From contig OY282385.1 of the NCBI GenBank assembly GCA_958295935.1, positions 2,645,545 to 2,709,544 of the forward strand: DNA of 64,000 bases. Reading direction: 5' to 3'. The notes below the pieces were generated by a model that saw only the letters and a list, made by a program, of their open reading frames with translations, made no database searches and was not told the origin of the DNA. Shown piece after piece: positions 45,401-52,035 of this stretch (positions are counted from its first letter, which is position 1; every line of letters begins with the position of its first letter). Both the position numbers and the translations under genes were made by a program. This DNA is from an uncultured Dehalococcoidia bacterium (GTDB lineage Bacteria > Chloroflexota > Dehalococcoidia > Lucifugimonadales > Lucifugimonadaceae).

Positions 45401-48107
45401 GGGTCTCGGTGTGGGGTGGGCGACGTTCAGGCCCAACGTGCAAGTGGACGGGAGCGTAGTTCACGCCGTCGAGTCGATCATCCGTCATTTGGGGGTGCGC
45501 AGGCGCTACCCAGGTCAGCAATACTTCTCCAGCACAGGTGCAATTCCACAGTCGGGCATCAACTTGCCGAGAAAAATCCGTAACTTCCTGCACTCTGCCG
45601 GTGTTTCGGAGGAACATGTTGTAGACACATTGCGAACCTCGGATATTGGAGCGCTAGACGGCGACACACTTGGCATCTCTCCGAAAAACCTCTATATCAC
45701 AAAGGCGACTACGAGGAACGATCAGGGCCAAGTCGACGGGTTGCGCTGCCCCAAATGCAACGCCTTCTATCTGCATCCAACGGGCCGCGTATCTGTTTGC
45801 CCTGATTGCGAGATAGAGCTTGAGCGGGGCTCCACTCGCGAGAGCTTCGACTACTACATATACCTGTCCGAAGAGTCCGGCCCAGCATTCCGGCTGCATT
45901 GCGAGGAGTTGACCGGACAGACCGGTGACGGCGACCGGCCTAAACGTCAGCGCTGGTTCCAAGAAGTGTTCGTCGGGGAGGAAAAGGGGTTGGCACGCGT
46001 CAACGGAGTGGATCTTCTGAGCGTTACCACCACTATGGAGGCAGGCGTTGACATTGGTGGTCTGGAGGCGGTGATGATGGCCAATATGCCGCCTCGCCGT
46101 TTCAACTATCAGCAACGAGTGGGGCGAGCAGGACGGCGCGGCGCGGGCGTCTCGTTGGCAGTGACCTTTTGCCGTGGCCGCAGTCACGACGATTACTACT
46201 ACCAGCGTCCGGAGCAGATTACCGGCGACCCGCCGCCCACCCCCTACGTTGACGCGGCCAGCGATACGATCCTCAAGCGTGTCTTCGTGAAGGAACTGCT
46301 ACGGCTGGCCTTCATCCACCTTGGCGCCCGCGGAGACGATAAGTTCCGTGACAGCGTACACGGGGAGTTCGGTCCGGTGGTATATTGGGCCAGACGAGCC
46401 GACAAGGTGAAGGCCTGGTTGAACTCGGCACGCAATGAAGCTCCCATCCGGCGCATCCTCGACGCGCTGCGTGCGGGTACGAGTTGGAGAGGCGCCGCTG
46501 GCGATGATTTCTGCGCGGACATGATGGCCTATGCCAGAGGGCCTCTGTTGGGTGACATTTCTAAGGTAGCCAACGATTCGGGCTATCACCAGGAAGCCCT
46601 CAGTGAGCGTTTAGCTCATGCGGGTCTGCTGCCCATGTTCGGGTTCCCTACAGATGTTCGTCTACTGTTTACTCGCAGTCGATACGCGTTGAATCCATGG
46701 CCGCCGCAAAGCGGGACTATCGACAGGGGGCTGGACATCGCTATTTCTCAGTTCGCACCCGGCTCCCAACTCGTAAAGGACAAGGCAGTCCATACCGCCT
46801 GCGGCGTGGCGACCTTCTATCCCTTTGGCCGGAGCATAAAACTGGGCAACGGATTCAACCCTCCTTTGCCCGGTGATAACCCCAGACCCTTGGCCCTTTG
46901 TGACAGTTGCAGAAGCGTTCAGTACCGGCAGAACATGACTGACGTGCAGCCCTGCACCGTTTGCGGGGCCAGCGGAGTCGTACCCATAGATGCCAGGGAG
47001 CCAACCGGATTCTTCACGGATCTTCAACCGGAGGATTATGCCGGCGTCTTCGAATGGACTCCCAGGTCGACTCTGCCTACACTTACCTGGGGAGTTAATA
47101 AGGATCCTGCGACGTCTGTTGGCAATTGCGATGTCCTGTCCTTCAATGATGACATTCTTTCCATCAACGATAACGATGGCGCGGGCGGATTTGCATTTCA
47201 GGCAGCGACCCTCCGGGGGCATCGGGAATCCCGGGGCGCTTATGCAGTCGACCCTAGGCCAGACAGCGGCATATCCGTTTCAGGTGTCGATCATCAAATA
47301 GCCCTGCTATCCCGCCGGCGCACTGACGTATTGCTGACAGGTATACAGAACTGGCCTGACGGAGTGTTTGCCGACCCGCGGAGCGCGGTGGGGCGCGCCG
47401 CGTGGTACTCCCTGGCGTTCTTTCTTCGCAGCTCGGCTGCGGCGCTCATGGACGTAGACACCCTGGAATTCAACGCCGGGTTCCGCCCAACTCGCGAACC
47501 GGACGGGCGAGTCGCGGGTCAGGTATTCCTGTCCGACACCCTTCAGAATGGTGCGGGCTACTGCTGGTGGTTGGGGCAGTCCGAAAACTTCGAAAGGCTA
47601 CTGCGAGAAGCGGACGTCGGAAAAGTCGGCAGCAACGCGGAACGATGGGCCGGCAATCCACATGGCACGGAGTGCGATACTTCGTGCAACCGATGCCTGC
47701 GTGATTTTTACAACCTTTCCTATCACGGCCTGCTGGACTGGCGTCTGGCCCTCGACGTGGCTCGCCTGGCGCTGGACCCAGACACTGTCCTGGACCTCAC
47801 GTCTCCCTGGCATGGCCAGACAACCCCGTGGCAGTCGCTTTGCAAGGGCAGCAATGCACCGGTCCCCGTGATGCTGGAGAATCTTGGGTACGGAGAGGCT
47901 ACGGAAATCGGCAGTCTTCAGGCGTATTTGCATAAAGGGTACAACCGCGTAAGCATCGTGCGGCACCCTCTCTGGACAGACCTTCATCCCATCTATAGGA
48001 CAGCCAAGTTGGAAGCGGAGCGAATCTTCGAGGTTTGCAAGATTGACGCGTTGAATCCGTTCGAAATCATCAGACACCCGGCTGGCGTGCTGTCGTCGGG
48101 CGCGTAG
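42447..48107 (+). CDS. druE: Very large DUF1998 superfamily 2 helicase, DruE-like
   Basis: The 1,886-residue protein is an SF2 helicase: Walker A VTTGTGSGKTECF at about 113-119, VVDELHSYRGTQGTEVAYIL at about 327, LLATSASI, and the C-terminal RecA domain with TTTMEAGVDIGGLEAVMMAN and QQRVGRAGRRGAG near 1,221. Several cysteine knuckles lie between and after them (CINPGCDG, CEVCG, CPRCDADY, CPKCNAFY, CPDCE). The C terminus has CDTSCNRCLRDFYNLSYHGLLDW, the DUF1998 zinc motif. Size and order match DruE of Druantia; a DISARM DrmA+DrmB fusion is the main alternative. It is the last gene of the plus-strand operon and converges on the DUF499 gene. Confidence 0.75.
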   Translation: MHDLVGAYERLNTVYRKYIESAFPLRYSNMAQERRELYAASDVLSQPPLLEPTPVYPSSGLTLSQATAQLPAEYCDLPSLAQGLVGNPGIRLWKHQWDSVRAALLDGKDLVVTTGTGSGKTECFLLPVLAELARESTEWPASPPPPANRKWWENEASEWQSQWAHTERNVRGLHAVRAMILYPLNALVEDQIRRLRQTLDSDDALRWFDAKRGGNRVTFGRYTGVTPVSGSPRNEFAVRRLRERLRAMADESAAVRAESEEVRYYFPNIDGGEMWSRWDVQQTPSDILITNYHMLNIMLMRQVESGIFEKTRAWLKSNQANKFFLVVDELHSYRGTQGTEVAYILRLLLDRLGLSVDSNQLVLLATSASIDNTDGSRKFLREFFGRDNFQIISESQQRPEAGSFNSMRRFQPAFQAFARKVQPNVLSPMEPPNPESDTAKEAMAELASALGGEDKMGADSAHELAATLLEVGADDAIRDACITASGEIRATKVSELDRVLFNGACTGNTASDAMRGLLLALGMSRKEMGSTSPQPVRGHVFFHNVQNMWVCINPGCDGQLHQESSRPGDGPVGPVGALHTQHRIVCSCGGRVLDLLVCEVCGEILLGGYRGRANVSGQQVEILTADLPNIAGMPGQGMGDRKYGEYAVFWPLGQDEPNGEPEDLEFTHNKIARRWKRAKLGVKSGSLRSSSVSPGPGETNGWVYSIEGQEADQQDAFPPKCPRCDADYRRRRYYDTPLRMHRTGFQKACQVVAGALAREMPLRQKDKPGRKLLIFTDSRQDAAKLASGMEQDHYRDMVRILLLKALDEYWGGLEAVLRQISNAIPQTAEKVSDLNPALGRAILIAPNPGDHELALQFQSLSGGLYPELLNWLAGIPSANHEALATVKAMIEDFPGRVPLTAIRNKMKQEFLALGFNPGGNGYKVSGYPSDGTFYRWQECYNWTGNIPIEKPNLPPQAHRLLGQIDDSLTSELMFTLFQHTTRTLEGLGVGWATFRPNVQVDGSVVHAVESIIRHLGVRRRYPGQQYFSSTGAIPQSGINLPRKIRNFLHSAGVSEEHVVDTLRTSDIGALDGDTLGISPKNLYITKATTRNDQGQVDGLRCPKCNAFYLHPTGRVSVCPDCEIELERGSTRESFDYYIYLSEESGPAFRLHCEELTGQTGDGDRPKRQRWFQEVFVGEEKGLARVNGVDLLSVTTTMEAGVDIGGLEAVMMANMPPRRFNYQQRVGRAGRRGAGVSLAVTFCRGRSHDDYYYQRPEQITGDPPPTPYVDAASDTILKRVFVKELLRLAFIHLGARGDDKFRDSVHGEFGPVVYWARRADKVKAWLNSARNEAPIRRILDALRAGTSWRGAAGDDFCADMMAYARGPLLGDISKVANDSGYHQEALSERLAHAGLLPMFGFPTDVRLLFTRSRYALNPWPPQSGTIDRGLDIAISQFAPGSQLVKDKAVHTACGVATFYPFGRSIKLGNGFNPPLPGDNPRPLALCDSCRSVQYRQNMTDVQPCTVCGASGVVPIDAREPTGFFTDLQPEDYAGVFEWTPRSTLPTLTWGVNKDPATSVGNCDVLSFNDDILSINDNDGAGGFAFQAATLRGHRESRGAYAVDPRPDSGISVSGVDHQIALLSRRRTDVLLTGIQNWPDGVFADPRSAVGRAAWYSLAFFLRSSAAALMDVDTLEFNAGFRPTREPDGRVAGQVFLSDTLQNGAGYCWWLGQSENFERLLREADVGKVGSNAERWAGNPHGTECDTSCNRCLRDFYNLSYHGLLDWRLALDVARLALDPDTVLDLTSPWHGQTTPWQSLCKGSNAPVPVMLENLGYGEATEIGSLQAYLHKGYNRVSIVRHPLWTDLHPIYRTAKLEAERIFEVCKIDALNPFEIIRHPAGVLSSGA

Positions 48108-48246
48108 CGCCTGCCGGCCTGCTACTGGCTGGCGAATTCCTGCACCGCCGCAATCCCGTCACCGTCTAGGCAAACGGAACCCGATTCTGTTATCGAAATC
48201 ATCTGGGGCTTCCTCTCAGACGAGGCCGTACACAGGGAGACCCGTC

Positions 48247-51200
48247 CTACTCGCTCTCGAAGCCGCTGTCGTCGAAATTCAGGGTGCGACTGTTCTCTGT
48301 AACTGTCCGCACGACCTGCTCCGGCACACCGTCCGGCACGTCGGCCTCTATCTCCAAAGTCAGCCTTACCTTGGCGTTCATCAGGCCCGCTAGGTGGGAA
48401 ATAACTTCATCCGCTATCTGGCCTGCGTCTGTGCCTGCACGCGCGGGGTTCAACAACTTTACCGACCCATGATAACGCCGCTTGGGCGCCGCCGAGGAGT
48501 GGGGGGCGGAAGGTCCTTTGCCGAAGGATCTCGGATCTTCACCTATTTTCACAATTCCTTCGCCGTCGTCGGTTCCAGTTCCCTCAACGGCTTTGGCGGC
48601 ACTCACGGCCTCCGCATCCATCTGGCTTTGGGCTACGTCGGGACGTACCACCAGGCCGGGATCGCTATCCGATAGGGCGGCCCTCGGCCCGTGCTGAAGA
48701 CCGCGGTATCTCTTCTCACCTTCGTCATAGCTGTCGGCGTAGGCGAAGGAGTCTTGCTGCCACATCATCAGCGAGATGCCGTTACGAATGGCTTCGAGCA
48801 GGACCGCAGGCTCCTTCAGCCTGGGCAGGTAGGTATAGCGGGCAAAGTCGTCCAGGAGTTGCCGTACCGGAACGTGGTCTCCCCGCCAGAGGGGTATGCG
48901 GTCCAGTTCCATGCGGAGGCGCGTCCCTGCGAAGCCGGTTATCAGCAACTCTTCGCTGCGCATCCTCCTGCTGGCCCGTTCGGCAAGGGCCCCCTGCCCG
49001 GCCAATCTGATGGCCTGCCACTCCACACCCACCTGGGGCGTGGATTGCACGGGAACCAGCAGCCACTGATAGGTCTCGCCGATACGAGCGGTGACCGCGC
49101 CATCGGCGGCATTCATCTGGGACTCGGCCTGCCGCACCTGGTGCGGCGGAAGGTCGAGACGCTCCTTGTCGGCGATAATCGACTGCCAAGCCAGGTAGCG
49201 CCGCACCCCGTCCTCCAGATCCTGAAGGCGCGTGTCGTCCGCTGCGAGGAAAACGAGGGTGTTCCTGAACAGGCGCGGAGAGCTTCCCCGCGACTCCAGC
49301 ATGGACTTGGCGACGGTAACGGCGCGGCTGTCGGACTCTCCCCTCACGTGCGAGTAGGTCGGACCAAGCACGACAAGGCTTGTTTCCAGATCGTCCTGCA
49401 CGTCGTGGCTCGACGAGGGAAGGATATGCACCCTATTGAAATCGCCCCGATTGCTCAGGTCGGCTTTGAGCCGCCGTTCGATCTCCTGGTCTACCTTGTC
49501 GCGGTTTCGCCGGTGCTCCTCGGCCCGGCTCTCGGCCAGGGTGGCCACCGTGGGCTGTGTCGAGTACCAGTATCGAGCGCCATCCTGGTACAGGTAGGTA
49601 GCAGCGCTTCCCAGCCGCCGCATGGCATCGCCGAACACTGCGGCAGGCTCTCCCGGAATGACGCACCCCAGTTTGATCCGCCGGTCTTCGATTCCCTGGT
49701 TCGCCGCGGCCGGAATGGGCGCTGATCCCAGGTAGATCGAGCGGGCCACCCTGCGGCAGGCGCCGTACTTGCCAAGGTTGGGTACCTCGCCGTCAAGCCT
49801 CAAGGGGAGGGAATTCACGCCGTCTACGTCACGATCTATGACGGGGACCCAGTTTTCGGGAAGGTATCGCGTGAGTTCGAACTGCACGCGAGAATCGTCG
49901 AGGGGCAGGTTGGCCGGCAGTATCAGGGGATTGCGGTCGCCCTTCTCCCAGAGGCTGTGTATTACCGAGGCCATGAGCCTCAGGACTCCGCGCGTGCGCT
50001 GGAAGCTCAGCAACGTTGACCAATCGGCATAGAGCCGCTCGAAGACCTCCGGGTGGATGGGGTACGCATCCCTGATGCGCTTCTCGTAGTCCGCTTCGGC
50101 GCACTCCGGCGGGAACTCCTGGTGACTTGTGCGATAGAGGTCGCAGAAGGCGCGGGCCACGTTGTCGCGGGTGGCAAAATGAGCCTGGTCTGTGATGGGC
50201 TGTAACAGGCGGCGGCGAACGATCTCGAAGCTCTCCTCCGCACTGGCCGGGCGCCACGGCGAATCGACGCGTCCGATGACGTTGCGTAGGCGGTTAAGCG
50301 CGGCCCGACCCCTCAACCCACCCACCTCCACGTCGTCAGCCCCCGCATGGGGCGAATCCGTAGATTCGGAGGCCGGTAGGCTGATGACCAGCAGGCAGTT
50401 CTTGGCAGCTTTTGCCGATTCCGACAGCGCCTGGGCGAAGGTGAACTGGGTCTCGAAGCTGCCGGCCGGAAGGTCTCCCTCGTCGTGGAGTTGCCTGGCG
50501 TAGGCCACCCATTCGTCGATCAGTATGAGCGACGGGCCATACTCATTCAGCAGTTGCCTCAGCGCGTCTCCGGGGTTGGTGGCGTGTTCGTCGTCCGGAC
50601 GCACTCGCTCGTAGGCCCGCCGGGCTTCGGCCTCACCGCCGGCCGACTGCCCAAGCTGCCAGGCAATCTCTCCCCACAGAGTCCGCACCTTCGTGCCGTC
50701 GGCCTTGGTGACGGGATTGCCCGGCTGTATCTTGGTGCCGACCAGCACCACCCGGTTCACCGAAGGCAGCGCCGCTACGCCGGCGTTCTGCATCACCGCA
50801 TCTATGCCGGGCAGCTCATCGACCGGCGCGCCGGAGAAGAGGTGGTAGAGGGCCAGCATAGAGTGGGTCTTGCCGCCTCCGAAGTTGGTCTGAAGCTGCA
50901 CCACCGGGTCGCCGCCCGTGCCCGCAAGCCGCCGCACAGCGCCGTCCAGTAACCGCTTCAAGCTATCGGTCAAGTAGGTTCGGCGGAAGAACTCCGAGGG
51001 ATCGCGGTACTCTGGGGACCCTTCTCCGAGGTGCACCTGCCACAGGTCCGCCGCAAACTCCGCCTGCTGGTACCTGCCGCTAGTCACGTCCTGGTGCGGG
51101 GTGACCACCTCGCGCCACGGTTTCAGGCCTGTCGCGGCCTGGCTTTCGATAGTTCTTACGGCGGTCCTGCGCCGCTGCGTCCGGGCCTGCTCGTCGAAGC

Positions 51201-51621
51201 GGACGCGCAGGAGCTCCATCTTGGCTTTCTCGACCTCGCCGGCCTCCTGCGCAGAGACCGCGGTCAGGAGCCGGTGGGTCGAATCGAGCGCCCGGTAAGT
51301 ATCGTCGCCGGAGAACGCTTCCTGATGGGCCCAGCGATTCCGCACCCCCCGCAGCTCGCCCACGAGGCTCCGCTCAGCGTGCCCCAAGATGTTTCGGTAG
51401 ACCTCGTTCCAGGAGTCCCACGTGACCCTCAGAAGGGCTGCGGAGTCCATGCCGGAAAAGTGCGCCTTCGCGTCCCGGACAGGCTCCCCCAAGACTTGCT
51501 GCAACACCTGCACGGAGCGGCCTCTGTGGTGTTTGATGAACTCCCGCCGGACGAACGGCTCAAGTCCGCTCTTGAGCATGTCCATTGCGGCGCCTACTCG
51601 GTCCCTGTTGGTTATTGCCAT
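48247..51621 (-). CDS. DUF499 ATPase
   Basis: The 1,124-residue protein is a large P-loop ATPase: Walker A LQTNFGGGKTHSMLALYHLF at about 244-252, a conserved VVLVGTKIQPGNPV, Walker B PSLILIDEWVAYARQL at about 359, then NRLRNVIGRVDSPWRPAS. The N terminus (residues 1-120) resembles a Swt1-like/HEPN domain: FIKHHRGRSVQVL, SWNEVYRNILGH, RNRWAHQEAF. The last 120 residues are acidic and then a small alpha/beta domain. DUF499 proteins are linked to DUF1156 methylases in predicted phage defence clusters; the mechanism is unknown. It is the last gene of the minus-strand operon, about 100 bases after the MNT gene. Confidence 0.82.
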   Translation of the reverse strand: MAITNRDRVGAAMDMLKSGLEPFVRREFIKHHRGRSVQVLQQVLGEPVRDAKAHFSGMDSAALLRVTWDSWNEVYRNILGHAERSLVGELRGVRNRWAHQEAFSGDDTYRALDSTHRLLTAVSAQEAGEVEKAKMELLRVRFDEQARTQRRRTAVRTIESQAATGLKPWREVVTPHQDVTSGRYQQAEFAADLWQVHLGEGSPEYRDPSEFFRRTYLTDSLKRLLDGAVRRLAGTGGDPVVQLQTNFGGGKTHSMLALYHLFSGAPVDELPGIDAVMQNAGVAALPSVNRVVLVGTKIQPGNPVTKADGTKVRTLWGEIAWQLGQSAGGEAEARRAYERVRPDDEHATNPGDALRQLLNEYGPSLILIDEWVAYARQLHDEGDLPAGSFETQFTFAQALSESAKAAKNCLLVISLPASESTDSPHAGADDVEVGGLRGRAALNRLRNVIGRVDSPWRPASAEESFEIVRRRLLQPITDQAHFATRDNVARAFCDLYRTSHQEFPPECAEADYEKRIRDAYPIHPEVFERLYADWSTLLSFQRTRGVLRLMASVIHSLWEKGDRNPLILPANLPLDDSRVQFELTRYLPENWVPVIDRDVDGVNSLPLRLDGEVPNLGKYGACRRVARSIYLGSAPIPAAANQGIEDRRIKLGCVIPGEPAAVFGDAMRRLGSAATYLYQDGARYWYSTQPTVATLAESRAEEHRRNRDKVDQEIERRLKADLSNRGDFNRVHILPSSSHDVQDDLETSLVVLGPTYSHVRGESDSRAVTVAKSMLESRGSSPRLFRNTLVFLAADDTRLQDLEDGVRRYLAWQSIIADKERLDLPPHQVRQAESQMNAADGAVTARIGETYQWLLVPVQSTPQVGVEWQAIRLAGQGALAERASRRMRSEELLITGFAGTRLRMELDRIPLWRGDHVPVRQLLDDFARYTYLPRLKEPAVLLEAIRNGISLMMWQQDSFAYADSYDEGEKRYRGLQHGPRAALSDSDPGLVVRPDVAQSQMDAEAVSAAKAVEGTGTDDGEGIVKIGEDPRSFGKGPSAPHSSAAPKRRYHGSVKLLNPARAGTDAGQIADEVISHLAGLMNAKVRLTLEIEADVPDGVPEQVVRTVTENSRTLNFDDSGFESE

Positions 51622-51717
51622 GCGTTCCTCCCTGCCGCCTATTCGGCAAGAGCGCCTCGGCGCCTGAATTCCGCGGCTACGGAGTCATGGAGCGAGCATG
51701 CCTCCTGCACCACGAGA

Positions 51718-52035
51718 TCAGGGTCGATCATAGACGACCTTCCCTTCCCGGAGGGCAGCATGGAGCACGGTTCCTACAATGCTGCCTCGACTCGCAATCT
51801 CATCCGGCGTAGCCACCACGATGTCCTTGCTGACCGGAAGGTCTCCGAGCGACCGCCGTATTTCGACCGCTGCGCTGCGCTTGTCCGTCACGCCGCCCAT
51901 CACGACGAGCAGGTCGACGTCGCTCCACTTGTTGACGTCGCCACGTGCTCGAGAGCCGAAGAGCACGATGCGAGACGGTTGGAACCGTTCAACGATGCGG
52001 TCCACCATGGTCGATATTATCGTTTCGGAGGTCAT
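51718..52035 (-). CDS. MNT-type minimal nucleotidyltransferase
   Basis: The 105-residue protein has IVLFGSRARGDVNKWSDVDLLVV, the complete GS...DxD signature of MntA/HI0073-like enzymes. These enzymes usually AMPylate or adenylylate a HEPN partner toxin. Here there is no separate HEPN gene beside it; only a 30-codon open frame (51731-51639, MIDPDLVVQEACSLHDS) follows, perhaps the remains of one, and the N terminus of the DUF499 protein may itself be HEPN-like. Its start overlaps the methylase stop (ATGA), so it is made with the system. Confidence 0.82.
   Translation of the reverse strand: MTSETIISTMVDRIVERFQPSRIVLFGSRARGDVNKWSDVDLLVVMGGVTDKRSAAVEIRRSLGDLPVSKDIVVATPDEIASRGSIVGTVLHAALREGKVVYDRP

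Noticed and set aside
48691-49725. A 344-codon plus-strand frame, and similar ones at 51031-52074, 54003-55205 and 417-1517
   Set aside because: All lie opposite well-supported genes, lack ribosome-binding sites and recognisable domains.
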